Origin: Rhodoferax sp. PAMC 29310
GTDB lineage: Bacteria > Pseudomonadota > Gammaproteobacteria > Burkholderiales > Burkholderiaceae_C
Direction of reading: 5' to 3'
DNA: 64,000 bases
NCBI RefSeq assembly: GCF_017948265.1
Contig: NZ_CP072852.1
Coordinates: forward strand, 3,720,001 to 3,784,000
Part shown: positions 1-8,742 of the stretch, piece after piece
Layout: each line of letters starts with the position of its first letter
Numbering within the stretch: position 1 is the first letter of the stretch
Made by a program: the position numbers and the translations under genes
Notes under the pieces: model-generated
What the model saw: the letters and a program-made list of their open reading frames with translations, nothing else
Told to the model about the DNA's origin: nothing
The model's database searches: none

Positions 1-1
1 A

Positions 2-1114
2 CTTGGCCTGAGCGGATGCAGCATGGGCATGCCATCCGAGGCCATCCAGGCCTGGAATGGCCCCGGGCCGGATGCGTCTCCAGCGGGTGATGTACGGCGC
101 TGGCTGCTGAGCTACGCCCTGCTGGCCCCCCATTCCCATAACCTCCAATCCTGGCTGGTGGACTTGAGAACGCCCCATGAAATCACCTTGCGCTGCGACT
201 TGACGCGTTTGTTGCCGCAGACCGATCCCCTGTTTCGCCAGATCATGATGAGCCACGGCACGTTTCTGGAGTTGCTGGACCTGGCCGCCAAAGAACAAGG
301 GTTGCGAGCTGACATCACGCTCTTCCCTGAAGGCGCATTTGGGCCTCAGGAGTTGGACACTCGCCCAGTCGCACGCATTCGTTTGAGCCCCGACAGCGGT
401 CTGCCCAAAGACCCTTTGTTTGCCGCCATTCTTCAGCGCCACACCAACCGCAATGGCTACGATCTCGCCCGACCGTTGCCCCCCAAGGCGTGGTCTGCGA
501 TGGCCGATGCTGCCAACTTTCCGAAGATGCAATTTGGTTATGTGAGCGACCAACAAGCCGATGCCATGAACAAGCACCGCGAAGTCGCCAAGGAGGCCTG
601 GCGCATTGAGCTGACCACGCCACGCACGATCGAGGAGTCGATGAAGCTCCTGCGTGTGGGTGGGTCCGAGATAGCCCAGCACCGGGACGGCATCTCGCTC
701 ACCGATCCCATGGTGATTGTTCTGGACCGACTGGGGCTGTTCGACCGCAGCCACGCCCCTGCGCCTGACGCCTACGCCACCACCAGTCAGCTCAAGGCGT
801 TCAATGAAAAATTGGACAGTACCCCAGCGTTTTTGTGGATCAACACCGAAGGCAATGACCGAGTCACCCAGGTCAATGCCGGTCGGGCCTATGCCCGAGT
901 GCAGTTGGCGGCCACGGTGCAGGGCGTGTCCATGCAGCCTCTGTCGCAGGCCTTGCAGGAATACGCAGAACAGAGGCAGCCCTATGCGGACATACATCAA
1001 ATGGTGGGCGCCGCCGGGCAGGGTCACACCGTACAAATGTGGGCGCGGGTCGGTTACGGGGCGCCTGTCGCGCCCGCTCCACGCCGGCCCTTGAGCGCAT
1101 TGATTCAGGCTTGA
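2..1114 (+). CDS. Acg-family (nitroreductase-like) FMN-binding protein, 5' end outside window
   Basis: The frame is open from base 2 and reads LGLSGCSMG before the first internal Met at 23. That stretch resembles the end of an export signal with a lipobox-like LSGC, so the true start lies upstream of the window. The remaining ~360 residues look like the Acg/nitroreductase-like family: an early helix with SHNLQSW, a RHTNR segment in the middle, and a C-terminal part with WARVGYG. Family members bind flavin and are thought to sequester or reduce it; the substrate here is unknown. The gene converges on pncC, only 6 bp away. The family call is by eye from the overall pattern. Confidence 0.65.
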   Translation, partial: LGLSGCSMGMPSEAIQAWNGPGPDASPAGDVRRWLLSYALLAPHSHNLQSWLVDLRTPHEITLRCDLTRLLPQTDPLFRQIMMSHGTFLELLDLAAKEQGLRADITLFPEGAFGPQELDTRPVARIRLSPDSGLPKDPLFAAILQRHTNRNGYDLARPLPPKAWSAMADAANFPKMQFGYVSDQQADAMNKHREVAKEAWRIELTTPRTIEESMKLLRVGGSEIAQHRDGISLTDPMVIVLDRLGLFDRSHAPAPDAYATTSQLKAFNEKLDSTPAFLWINTEGNDRVTQVNAGRAYARVQLAATVQGVSMQPLSQALQEYAEQRQPYADIHQMVGAAGQGHTVQMWARVGYGAPVAPAPRRPLSALIQA

Positions 1115-1120
1115 GCGAAT

Positions 1121-1615
1121 TCAGCCCAGCAGTTGCGCCAGTCGGGTCAACGCGTGTTGCACTGTGGCGGCCCGCACGGCGGCCCGGTCGCCGAGGAACA
1201 GGCAGCGCTCTGTGACCACTTGGCCCGGCACCGCCAGCCCAAACCACACCGTGCCCACCGGCTTGTCGGCGCTGCCGCCTGTGGGCCCGGCCACGCCGGT
1301 GACGGCAACCGCCACTTGCGCCGGGGAGTGGGCCAAGGCGCCCAGCACCATGGCTCGCGCCACGGCTTCGCTCACGGCGCCGTGGGCTTGAATCAATGCG
1401 GGGTCCACGCCCAGTAGCTCGGTTTTGGCGGCGTTGGAGTAGGTCACAAAGCCGCGTTCAAACCAGGCGCTAGAGCCTGACAAATCCGTGCAGGTGGCCG
1501 CAATCATGCCGCCAGTGCAGCTCTCTGCCGTGGCCAGTATGTACCTGTTTTTAAGAAGCAAATTGACCAGTTTCGCTAATGCAGAATGCGTAGTTAGCTC
1601 ATTATTTGATAGCAT
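1121..1615 (-). CDS. pncC: Nicotinamide-nucleotide amidohydrolase PncC (CinA C-terminal family)
   Basis: This 164-residue protein is the stand-alone CinA C-terminal domain, which deamidates NMN to NaMN in pyridine nucleotide salvage in the cytoplasm. AESCTGG at residues 30-36 carries the expected catalytic Ser; SSAWFERGFVTYSNAAK and VAVTGVAGPTGG are the other family blocks. Length is normal. It lies 15 bp downstream of pgpA on the same strand and is probably cotranscribed. The first ~13 residues, including the ATG, are encoded by a copy of the palindromic element at 1574-1612. The N-terminus is therefore probably lineage-specific, and an in-frame ATG four codons downstream is an alternative start. 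Confidence 0.88.
   Translation of the reverse strand: MLSNNELTTHSALAKLVNLLLKNRYILATAESCTGGMIAATCTDLSGSSAWFERGFVTYSNAAKTELLGVDPALIQAHGAVSEAVARAMVLGALAHSPAQVAVAVTGVAGPTGGSADKPVGTVWFGLAVPGQVVTERCLFLGDRAAVRAATVQHALTRLAQLLG
1574..1612 (-). repeat. Palindromic element copy forming the pncC start
   Basis: Read on the minus strand, an 18-nt half-palindromic block starting gctat and ending gagct is followed at the usual distance by a TACGCA segment and an AGCG tail. It has the same spacing as the copies at 2268, 29291 and 52539. The ATG of pncC lies at its left edge, so this copy encodes the protein's first ~13 residues. Matching was by eye. Confidence 0.6.
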
Positions 1616-1630
1616 TTTTTACCGCCAAGT

Positions 1631-2197
1631 TCACCACCAAGTTCGCCACAAGGCCACCACCAGCAGCGCGCAGGCGGCGGCCACCAGATCGTCCAGCATG
1701 ATGCCAAAGCCGGCTTTGCGCCAGGCGGCAGGGTCGGTGGCGGGGGAGACGTCGTGAAACAACTGATCGGCCCAGCGCACCGGGCCGGGCTTGGCCGCGT
1801 CAAAGTAGCGAAACAAGGCAAAAGCAATCAACTGGCCGAGCCAGCCGGTGGGGGACACCAGCCACAGCACCAGCCAGAAAGCCACAATTTCGTCCCACAC
1901 CACGCTGCTGGGGTCCAGCACCCGCATGTGCTTGGCCGTCACCGTGCTGGCCCACCAGCCGATGGGCAGGGAGACGGCAATCAGCACCGCCCAGGCCACG
2001 TCCGTCATGAAGGGTTGCAACACCACAAAGGCCAGCCAAGCCCAGAGGGTGCCCGAGGTGCCGGGGGCAAACGGACTCAGGCCCGAGCCAAAGCCCAGCG
2101 CAATAAAGTGGGCCGGGTGCGACAGCATGAAGCGGGCCGAAGGGCGCACCGGCCCGGGTAAGCGCACCACGTCCGAGGGGGATTCAATCTCTTGCAT
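1631..2197 (-). CDS. pgpA: Phosphatidylglycerophosphatase A
   Basis: A 188-residue inner-membrane enzyme that dephosphorylates phosphatidylglycerophosphate to phosphatidylglycerol. The family pattern is clear: LGFGSGLSPFAPGTSGTLWA near residue 33, several hydrophobic segments, then VVWDEIVAFW with the conserved acidic residues, and GFGIMLDDLVAA near the C-terminus. The ATG at 2197 gives a normal length. pncC follows 15 bp downstream. In relatives, as I recall, thiL sits directly upstream of pgpA; here the intact thiL is 35 kb away at 37768-38766, pointing to a large insertion or rearrangement between them. Confidence 0.92.
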   Translation of the reverse strand: MQEIESPSDVVRLPGPVRPSARFMLSHPAHFIALGFGSGLSPFAPGTSGTLWAWLAFVVLQPFMTDVAWAVLIAVSLPIGWWASTVTAKHMRVLDPSSVVWDEIVAFWLVLWLVSPTGWLGQLIAFALFRYFDAAKPGPVRWADQLFHDVSPATDPAAWRKAGFGIMLDDLVAAACALLVVALWRTWW

Positions 2198-2267
2198 GGT
2201 GCAATTATCCAGCGGTTAGGCCAGCCAGTCATTGAGCCGGGGGGATGAGCGGATGGGTGTGTCAATT

Positions 2268-2310
2268 GCTATTGAAGTAATAGCTTCTTGTCCAAGTGGA
2301 GAAAGGGTTA
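2268..2310 (+). repeat. Palindromic element, intergenic copy
   Basis: The 18-nt block gctattgaagtaatagct is followed by tcttg and, at the standard distance, by aaaggg. By eye, about 29 of 42 positions match the copy inside the thiL fragment without gaps, and 20 of the first 23. It lies between divergent pgpA and the hypothetical gene at 2452. Confidence 0.75.
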
Positions 2311-2451
2311 GATGGTGATTTGGCTTGGTTTTCAATGACTCTCCATTTTGGCAGCGCTGGTTGTCGAAAAAGTGCCTGTCACCCAGGCAAAGCCCTGGGT
2401 CACAAAACGATCCGATCTTCATATCCTCAAGCTTTTTTGAAGGAGATCGTG

Positions 2452-2862
2452 ATGATTCAACTGGAAATCGCCAAACCCAAAATGCCAGAGTACGGGCAAA
2501 GCCCCGCCAAGCCCGGTTTGTACTTGGGCCTGGTCCACGGCAGGGATGATCCCAACCAGACGATGGATGGCTGGGGATTCCATGGCCCCGCCATCGGGCC
2601 ACTCGAGTGGTGCCACACCACGTATTCCAATGAGATCAAGCTCGAGTTTGAATGTAAGGGCGATGAAAAAACGTATTTTGAAGACGACTGTGTCCAAACA
2701 GTGATTGGCTTCTTGGACGATATGGTTGTGTTTGATGGCAAGTATTACGGCGACTGGACGGTGTACTACGTGAACCCCGAAGACTGCCTCCCCCCCGCCG
2801 ATACCTTTCGACTCAATCAGCGATCACGTCGCAAGATCGCGCACGAGGCTAGGCCAAAGTAG
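2452..2862 (+). CDS. Conserved hypothetical protein
   Basis: A 136-residue soluble protein. The start at 2452 is chosen over an upstream in-frame start at 2296 because AAGGAG (2440-2445) sits correctly before it. The sequence has a patterned N-terminal half (GLYLGLVHGR, MDGWGFHGPAIGP, then an HTTY block), rich in Gly and aromatics, and an acidic middle with DDMVVFDGKYYGDW. I recognise this as a recurrent proteobacterial hypothetical but know no function. There is no signal peptide or membrane segment. The HNH pseudogene follows 46 bp downstream. Confidence 0.7.
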   Translation: MIQLEIAKPKMPEYGQSPAKPGLYLGLVHGRDDPNQTMDGWGFHGPAIGPLEWCHTTYSNEIKLEFECKGDEKTYFEDDCVQTVIGFLDDMVVFDGKYYGDWTVYYVNPEDCLPPADTFRLNQRSRRKIAHEARPK

Positions 2863-2908
2863 TTGGACTGCGCTGCCTGGCATACTGCTTTTCATGGAGA
2901 AAAACGGT

Positions 2909-3707
2909 ATGACGCAAGAGAAGAAGCCACGCAATGACTGGACCCGCGAACAGGTGTTGGCAGGGTTGCATATCTACCTGCAATTGAACTATGGCCAGCT
3001 GCACGCACGCAATCCCCTGATCAAAGAACTGGCGGGTTGGATCGGGCGCACTGCGAATTCAGTGGCGCTCAAACTCTGCAACTTGGCCAGCCTGGACCCT
3101 GCGGTGATTGCCAGCGGGCGCAAGGAAATGGATAGTGCCTCCAAAGTCGATAAAGCGGTCTGGGCAGAACTCTTGGGCAACTGGGACGCCACCGTGGTGG
3201 AAGCGGCATCGATTCATGACCGGCTGGCGGCGAGTCATGGCCTGGACTTGGCAGACGAATTGGCCGACGAATTGGAGGTTGAATTGCCGCCCGTCGAGTT
3301 GGGCCGCACGCGCAGCGCCACGGTGCAGGTTCGTGTCAATCAAGCGCTTTCGAAAATCCGTCTTGGTGGGCTACAACGCCACCTGTTGCATCAGTGGCCT
3401 GCAAGATGATCGATTGCTGATCGCCAGCCACATCGTTCCGTGGAGTGAAGACCATAACAACCGCTTGAACCCGCAGAACGGGCTTTGCTTGTCGGCCTTG
3501 CATGACCGAGCGTACGACCAAGGCCTCATCACGGTGCTGCCGGATTACACAGTGCGAGTCAGCGCGAAACTCAAAGCCAAGAGTGCTGATGCGTTTCTTC
3601 AAGAATCTCTACTGCGATTCGATCAAGCGCCCATTCATATGCCAACGCGGTTGGCACCTGCCGCGAGCTTTTTGACGTGGCATGCGAGTCATTTTGACTT
3701 CATTTGA
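2909..3707 (+). pseudogene. HNH endonuclease, broken by a frameshift near 3350
   Basis: Two overlapping frames encode one protein. Frame 1 from ATG 2909 (SD GGAGA at 2896-2900) gives a helical N-terminal domain (NDWTREQVL, NPLIKELA, GRTANSVALKL) and runs on to a stop at 3409. The family sequence continues in another frame from about 3348: FRKSVLVGYNATCCISGL, then LLIASHIVPW, then NPQNGLCLSALHDRA. These form a Cys-containing HNH nuclease core with conserved His, Asn and His. The switch is +1 at 'caagcgctttcgaaaatcc', equivalent to one extra base or two missing. Such proteins are annotated as putative restriction-type HNH endonucleases; substrate unknown. A sequencing error would also explain it. 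Confidence 0.82.
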
Positions 3708-3717
3708 GATCTGATTT

Positions 3718-3759
3718 GCTGCGACTTTGATAGCTAGCTGCGCAATAGATACCAGTGAA
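3718..3759 (+). repeat. Palindromic element, degenerate copy
   Basis: The block gctgcgactttgatagct is followed by a GCGCAAT segment at the same distance as in the better copies. It lies directly after the HNH pseudogene and before the MFS gene. The 3' part is poorly conserved. Confidence 0.5.
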
Positions 3760-3889
3760 ATCGGCAGATTTCAGTCCAATTTCCCGAGTCTTGGTGACCC
3801 CCGCGCCGTCACCGCATAGCGCAGGGACGAGGTTGGCCCGGGGTCTGGTACTAAGGGACCGACAGATGTCTCGCTATCATCGTCCCCCC

Positions 3890-5086
3890 ATGCTCATACC
3901 CACCACCACCCACTGGCCCCGCGTTATTTGTCTCTGGCTGTGTGGCGTGGTGGCGGCCATGCAGTTCGCCAAGCTGTCGTTTGCTTTTGTTGCCCTGCAG
4001 CAGTGGTACGGCCTGAGTGCGGCGCAGATGGGCATTATTTTGTCCACAGTGGGTCTGACGGGGCTGGTGTTTGGCGTGACCATGGGGCTGTATGCGCATG
4101 CCATAGGCTACCGGCGCTTGTTGTTGGCCGGGCTTGCGCTGGGCGCCGTGTTGGCGGCGCTGCAGTCGCTCATGCTGCCCCCACTTTGGCTTTGGGTGAC
4201 CCGCGTGTTGGAGGGGGTCTCTCACCTAGCTGTGGTGGTGGCCGCGCCAACGTTGATTGCCGTCAGCTGTGCCCCGCGCCAGCGTTCGGTGGCCATGGGG
4301 CTGTGGAGCACCTTTGTGGGCGTGGCCTTTGCCCTGACCGGCGCTTTCGGGCCGGCGGTGTTGTCCGGGTTGGGCTTGAGCGGTTTGCTGGGTCTGCATG
4401 CGCTGGGCATGTTTGTCATGTTGGTGTGGGCGGCTGCGATGTTGCCTGCCGACCCAGACACCATGGGCGCCGGAAACTGGCCGCGCTGGCACGCGGTGCC
4501 TCGCCACCATGTGCAGATTTACACCCGCTGGGAAACCGCGTTGCCCGGCCTCTGTTTTTTTTGCTACACCGGCATGGCCGTGGCCTTGCTCACCTTTTTG
4601 CCGCAACAGGCCGGCGCTGGCAAGCCCTGGCTGGCAGTGATGTTGCCTTTGATGGGCATCAGCGGCACCTTTTCGGCCGGTTGGTTTGCGCAAACCTGGG
4701 TCACGCCGCTGTGGCTGGTTCGCCTGGCCTTTGTCGGCGTGGGGCTGGCGGGCTTGGGCTTGTGGGCGAGCGCGGCCTTGGGGCTGGACCAGGCGCCTGC
4801 CGCCTTGCTGCTCATGTATCTGGCCGGCTTGGCGGGGGGCTCGGCGTTTTCGCTTATTCCTTACCTCAGCCACGAATCATTGGTGCAGTCGCGTGCCAAC
4901 GGCGCGGTGGCGCAAATGGGCAACCTTGGTTCCACGCTGGGGCCGCCGCTATTCGCCGCCACGCTGGCCGCCTGGGGCGTGGCAGGCCTGGCTTTGCCGG
5001 TGCTGGCTTTGGCTTTGCTGGGCATTGGCGTGGCCAGCTGGGGCGCGCGCCAGCGCTTCCACCAGACCGAACCGATCCCAAAATAA
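3890..5086 (+). CDS. MFS transporter (CynX/NimT-like)
   Basis: A ~398-residue integral membrane protein with about twelve hydrophobic segments, characteristic of a major facilitator. After the first segment comes MQFAKLSFAFVALQQWYGLSAAQMG, a pattern typical of small-molecule MFS carriers, followed by a second segment and GYRRLLLAG. The ATG at 3890 is preferred because it places the first transmembrane segment about ten residues in; the frame is open further upstream to 3755 and ATG 3866 is an alternative. Substrate cannot be inferred. The DNA-alkylation repair gene starts 15 bp downstream, so the two may be cotranscribed. Confidence 0.8.
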   Translation: MLIPTTTHWPRVICLWLCGVVAAMQFAKLSFAFVALQQWYGLSAAQMGIILSTVGLTGLVFGVTMGLYAHAIGYRRLLLAGLALGAVLAALQSLMLPPLWLWVTRVLEGVSHLAVVVAAPTLIAVSCAPRQRSVAMGLWSTFVGVAFALTGAFGPAVLSGLGLSGLLGLHALGMFVMLVWAAAMLPADPDTMGAGNWPRWHAVPRHHVQIYTRWETALPGLCFFCYTGMAVALLTFLPQQAGAGKPWLAVMLPLMGISGTFSAGWFAQTWVTPLWLVRLAFVGVGLAGLGLWASAALGLDQAPAALLLMYLAGLAGGSAFSLIPYLSHESLVQSRANGAVAQMGNLGSTLGPPLFAATLAAWGVAGLALPVLALALLGIGVASWGARQRFHQTEPIPK

Positions 5087-5101
5087 ATCGCAACCCGCAG
5101 G

Positions 5102-6244
5102 ATGCACATGGCAGAAGCACTAAAAAACCAGTTTGGCCCGGACGTGCCGCAAGCCATTGCCCGCATGGTGAAGGCGGTGCACCCCGCCTTTGATGTGGAC
5201 GCCTTTCTGCAAGATGCCCTGCAAGGCTATGACGCACTGGCCTTGATGCCGCGCGGCCAGCACATTGCCCACGCCTTGCAGGCGCACTTGCCGGCCGATT
5301 TTGAGCAGGCTGCCGCCATCCTCGTGGCCTCGGCAGAGCAACCGCACGGACGGGATCCAGGCCAAAGTCTGGCGTCGTTTTTGTTTTTGCCCCACACCCA
5401 GTTTGTCGCCACTTATGGCTTGGCACACTTTGAAGCGGCCATGCAGGCGCAGCACGCCTTGACCCAGCGCTTCACGGCCGAGTTCAGCATTCGCCCGTTT
5501 TTGCAAGCACACCCAGAAGCCACATTGGCGCGGCTGCGCCATTGGGCCTGTGACCCCAGTCATCATGTGCGCCGCCTGGTGTCTGAAGGCACGCGCCCGC
5601 GCCTGCCCTGGGCGCCGCGATTGCGGGCGTTTCAAAAAGACCCCGCGCCGGTGTTGGGGTTGCTCAAGGACGACCCCGAGCTGTCTGTGCGTCGCTCGGT
5701 GGCCAACAACCTCAACGACATTGGCAAAGACCACCCCGATCTGCTGACCCAAACTGCCCAGCGCTGGTTAAAGGGCGCCTCTGAGAACCGCCAGTGGATC
5801 GTCGGCCACGCGCTGCGCTCCGCCGTCAAACGCGGGGAGGCGGGGGCGCTGAAGGTGCTGGGTTTTGGGCAGGCGGCCCAGCTGGCGTTGCGCGATGTGC
5901 CCATTGCCCCCAGCACCGCTGTCATGGGTGCCAGCGTGACCTTGGCCTTTGACTTGCACAACCCACACGCCCATGCGCAACGGGTGTTGGTGGTCTTTTG
6001 CGTGCACTACATCAAGGCCAACGGCCAACCCAAGCCCAAAGTCTTCAAGCTCAAAACCGTGGAATTGGCCCCCGGCGCCACCGTGCACTTGTCCAAACGC
6101 CTGTCGCTGGCGGAAATGAGCACCCGCAAACACTACCCCGGCACGCACAGGGTGGACGTGCTGCTGAATGGCGAGCCGCACACGCTGGGACAATTTGAGC
6201 TGCTACCGGTGGCTGAATATCACATTGATAGCGGGTTGCACTGA
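5102..6244 (+). CDS. DNA alkylation repair protein, AlkD-like HEAT-repeat family
   Basis: A 380-residue soluble protein with helical repeats in the middle: a DPSHHVRRLVSEGTRPRLPW segment, then a DDPELSVRRSVANNLNDIGKDHPDLL segment. This is the signature of the AlkD/AlkC HEAT-like DNA glycosylase family, which removes alkylated bases. The C-terminal ~100 residues form a beta-rich extension (VTLAFDLHNPH, LAPGATVHLSK) seen in the longer members. ATG 5102 and ATG 5108 are both possible starts. It follows the MFS gene by 15 bp. Confidence 0.82.
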   Translation: MHMAEALKNQFGPDVPQAIARMVKAVHPAFDVDAFLQDALQGYDALALMPRGQHIAHALQAHLPADFEQAAAILVASAEQPHGRDPGQSLASFLFLPHTQFVATYGLAHFEAAMQAQHALTQRFTAEFSIRPFLQAHPEATLARLRHWACDPSHHVRRLVSEGTRPRLPWAPRLRAFQKDPAPVLGLLKDDPELSVRRSVANNLNDIGKDHPDLLTQTAQRWLKGASENRQWIVGHALRSAVKRGEAGALKVLGFGQAAQLALRDVPIAPSTAVMGASVTLAFDLHNPHAHAQRVLVVFCVHYIKANGQPKPKVFKLKTVELAPGATVHLSKRLSLAEMSTRKHYPGTHRVDVLLNGEPHTLGQFELLPVAEYHIDSGLH

Positions 6245-6359
6245 TTGGGTGGGGGCTAGAGGCATAAAACACCACAAAACGCCATTAAAACAGGAGAGCC
6301 CTGAATGAAGGCCGAGCCCACTGACGACAGCTGGGGCGGTATGCGCTACCCTTTGGCCC

Positions 6360-6884
6360 ATGTCTACCTCTCCTCTTTACTTTGCCTACGGCTCCAACAT
6401 GGCGCTTGAGCGCATTCAGGCCCGCGTGCCCAATGCTCAGGCTTTGGGCCGGGCCGTGCTGGCGGGTTACCGCCTTGCGTTTCACAAGATCAACCGGGCC
6501 GACGGCTCAGGCAAGTGTGATGTGCAGCTTTGCGCCCAACCGGACGCCGCCGTGCATGGCGCGCTGTACCGGGTGTCAGACGACGACTTGCTGGTGCTGG
6601 ACGGCTATGAGGGCCGGGGCCACGCCTACGAGCGCAGCTACCTCGCCGTCACTGATGTTCACGGCCAAACCCAGACCGCGTGCATTTACGTGGCGTTGGA
6701 CATCGATGCCAGCGTGAAACCCTTCAGTTGGTACAAAGAGCATGTGCTGCGCGGCGCTGTGGCCAATGCCTTGCCAGCCCACTATCTGGCCATGATTGAG
6801 GCGGTGGAAAGCCATGACGACCCGGACGCTGAGCGGCACGCCCGCGAGTTGGCCATTTATGTGCGGCAGGTGCTTGGAGATTGA
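6360..6884 (+). CDS. Gamma-glutamylcyclotransferase (AIG2/GGCT-like) family protein
   Basis: A 174-residue cytoplasmic protein with the family's opening FAYGSNM (residues ~7-13), which forms the substrate loop, then GYRLAFHK, VHGALYRV and LDGYEGRGHAYER, whose Glu is the expected catalytic acid. Members cleave gamma-glutamyl amines or peptides to release 5-oxoproline; the exact substrate is unknown. No Shine-Dalgarno precedes ATG 6360. A short out-of-frame ORF (6305-6409, 34 codons) does have AGGAG upstream and overlaps this start, so translational coupling is possible. Confidence 0.85.
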   Translation: MSTSPLYFAYGSNMALERIQARVPNAQALGRAVLAGYRLAFHKINRADGSGKCDVQLCAQPDAAVHGALYRVSDDDLLVLDGYEGRGHAYERSYLAVTDVHGQTQTACIYVALDIDASVKPFSWYKEHVLRGAVANALPAHYLAMIEAVESHDDPDAERHARELAIYVRQVLGD

Positions 6885-6979
6885 TGGCGTAATTTGTCCT
6901 CTATTGGTCGCAATAGGCGCTTATATCTTTGCCGGTCAAAGCCTAGGATTAGTCATCTGCCAATCATGGAAAGTCAAAA

Positions 6980-7555
6980 ATGTCCCAATCAGATCCATTG
7001 AAGTCTGCCCTCATCGTCATTGACGTGCAAGAGTCCTTTCCCCAGATGCCGTTCTGGACCGAGGACGACGTGCCCGCGTTTCAGTCTGCCTTGCTGCGCT
7101 TGGAGGCGGGTTGCCGGGCCCAAGGCGTGCCGGTGGTGCACATCTTTCATGTGGGGCAAAGCGGACCGTTCACGCTGGAGTCCGGCTTTGTGAAGCCCCT
7201 CGACTGGCTGCCCGGCGCGCCCGATGTGCGGTTTGACAAACACACGCACAACGCGTTTTCTGACACCGGGTTGGACCTGTGGCTGCGCCGGCGCGGCATT
7301 AACCACCTCATCATCAGCGGCATCCGAACCGAGCAATGCTGTGAGACCACCAACCGCGTGGGGGCCGACATGGGTTACACGGTGGACTACGTGACCGAGG
7401 CCACGCTCACCTTTCTCATGACCCATGCCGGCAGTGGTCGCTGCTATTCGGCCGCCGAGATCAAAGCCCACACCGAACTGGTGCTGGCGCAGAGGTTTGC
7501 GCGTATCGTCACCGTCGACCAATGCTTGGCGCAACTGACGCCACTGGCCGCCTGA
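6980..7555 (+). CDS. Isochorismatase-family cysteine hydrolase
   Basis: A 191-residue cytoplasmic hydrolase. ALIVIDVQESF carries the catalytic Asp (residue 15), VRFDKHTHNAF the Lys (87), and ISGIRTEQCCETT the Cys (120), completing the Asp-Lys-Cys triad. The family hydrolyses amides and vinyl ethers (nicotinamide, carbamoylsarcosine, isochorismate); no residue here fixes the substrate. DUF1272, EamA and GlxA-type regulator genes follow on the same strand with a 21-bp gap and then two 4-base overlaps, so 6980-9686 is probably one operon. Confidence 0.88.
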   Translation: MSQSDPLKSALIVIDVQESFPQMPFWTEDDVPAFQSALLRLEAGCRAQGVPVVHIFHVGQSGPFTLESGFVKPLDWLPGAPDVRFDKHTHNAFSDTGLDLWLRRRGINHLIISGIRTEQCCETTNRVGADMGYTVDYVTEATLTFLMTHAGSGRCYSAAEIKAHTELVLAQRFARIVTVDQCLAQLTPLAA

Positions 7556-7576
7556 ACCTAGCCGGATTTCTCAACC

Positions 7577-7840
7577 ATGCTTCAACTTCGCCCCAACTGT
7601 GAGTGCTGCAACATCGATTTGCCACCCACCTCGCCGCTGGCCATGATCTGCTCGTTTGAATGCACTTTCTGCGCCGACTGTGTGGCCCAGCGCCTGCACG
7701 GCGTGTGCCCCAACTGCGGCGGAGAGTTCGTGCGCCGCCCCGTGCGTCCCGCCGATGCCTTGGCGAGAAACCCGGCATCAACGACGCGGGTTTTCAAGCC
7801 GCAGGGCTGTGCGCCCGCCCCCTTAGACGGGGCGCCATGA
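7577..7840 (+). CDS. DUF1272 small Cys-rich zinc-ribbon protein
   Basis: An 87-residue protein whose N-terminal 55 residues hold paired cysteines (CECC, then a CSFECTFCADC cluster, then CPNCGG), the pattern of DUF1272 and of a likely double zinc site. The C-terminal tail is low-complexity and poorly conserved. Function is unknown. Its stop codon overlaps the ATG of the EamA transporter (ATGA at 7837-7840), so the two are probably translationally coupled. Confidence 0.85.
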   Translation: MLQLRPNCECCNIDLPPTSPLAMICSFECTFCADCVAQRLHGVCPNCGGEFVRRPVRPADALARNPASTTRVFKPQGCAPAPLDGAP

Positions 7841-8742
7841 GCGGCGAGGCGATGCGCCCACGCGATGTGGGTTTGGCGCTGCTGGTCATCTGTGTGTGGG
7901 GCGTGAACTTTGCCGTCATCAAAACCGGCGTGGCCGATGTGCCGCCGCTTTTGCTGGGGGCGCTTCGCTTTATGCTGGCGGCGTTTCCGGCCCTGCTTTT
8001 TCTGCGCCCACCCAAGGTGCCGTTTCGGCTTTACCTGGCTTATGGGTTGACCATCTCCGTGGGGCAGTTTGCCTTTTTGTTCACCGCCATCCATGTGGGG
8101 ATGCCGTCGGGGCTGGCCTCGCTGGTGCTGCAATCGCAAGCGTTTTTCACCATGGTGCTGGCAGCGTTGTGGCTCAAGGAGCACTGGCGCGCCAACCAGT
8201 TGGCCGGCTTGGGGTTGGCCGCCGTTGGCTTGGCTTTGATTGGTAGCGCACACGGCGTGAGCATGTCACTGGGCGGCTTCTTTCTGACCGTGGCCGCCGC
8301 AGTGATGTGGGCCTGCGGCAATATCGTGACGCGGGCCGTAGGGCGTTATGCGCCCATGAATCAACTCGCTTTTGTGGTGTGGGCCAGCCTGGTGCCCCCT
8401 CTGCCTTTTCTGGCACTGTCTTACTTTATCGAAGGCCCGCAGGCCATCAGCCACGCCTTGAGCAACTTCAGCCTGCACTCTTTTGCGGCGGTGGCATACC
8501 TTGCCTGGGCGGCCACCTTGCTGGGCTACGGGCTGTGGACGCTGCTGATGTCTCGCTACCCCGCCAACCGGGTGGCGCCGTTCAGTTTGCTGGTGCCCGT
8601 GGTGGGGCTGACCACCGGCTGGCTGGTGTTTGACGAGGCCCTGCAGCCCGTGCACTTTGCAGGCGGCGCTTTGCTCATGGCCGGCTTGCTGGTCAATCTG
8701 TTTGGAGCGCGTCTGTTGGACCGGTTGCGGCGCAGCCCATGA
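7837..8742 (+). CDS. EamA/DMT-family permease
   Basis: A 301-residue inner-membrane protein with ten predicted segments arranged as two EamA repeats. The first begins ALLVICVWGVNFAVIKTG and the second at the FLTVAAAVMWACGNIV segment. The ATG at 7837 overlaps the DUF1272 stop and gives the usual length; the longer in-frame extension upstream is the shadow of DUF1272. These carriers usually export amino acids or metabolites. The GlxA-type regulator overlaps its 3' end by four bases and may control it. Confidence 0.88.
   Translation: MSGEAMRPRDVGLALLVICVWGVNFAVIKTGVADVPPLLLGALRFMLAAFPALLFLRPPKVPFRLYLAYGLTISVGQFAFLFTAIHVGMPSGLASLVLQSQAFFTMVLAALWLKEHWRANQLAGLGLAAVGLALIGSAHGVSMSLGGFFLTVAAAVMWACGNIVTRAVGRYAPMNQLAFVVWASLVPPLPFLALSYFIEGPQAISHALSNFSLHSFAAVAYLAWAATLLGYGLWTLLMSRYPANRVAPFSLLVPVVGLTTGWLVFDEALQPVHFAGGALLMAGLLVNLFGARLLDRLRRSP

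Noticed and set aside
3928-5193. Long plus-strand frame overlapping the MFS gene
   Set aside because: It is the +2 shadow of the MFS gene, rich in Gly/Arg/Cys with no family pattern; the MFS frame has the hydrophobic periodicity.
6893-6945. Possible eighth copy of the palindromic element
   Set aside because: It has ctattggtcgcaatag and a distant aaagcct, but it needs a gap in the palindrome and the middle does not match; too weak to count.
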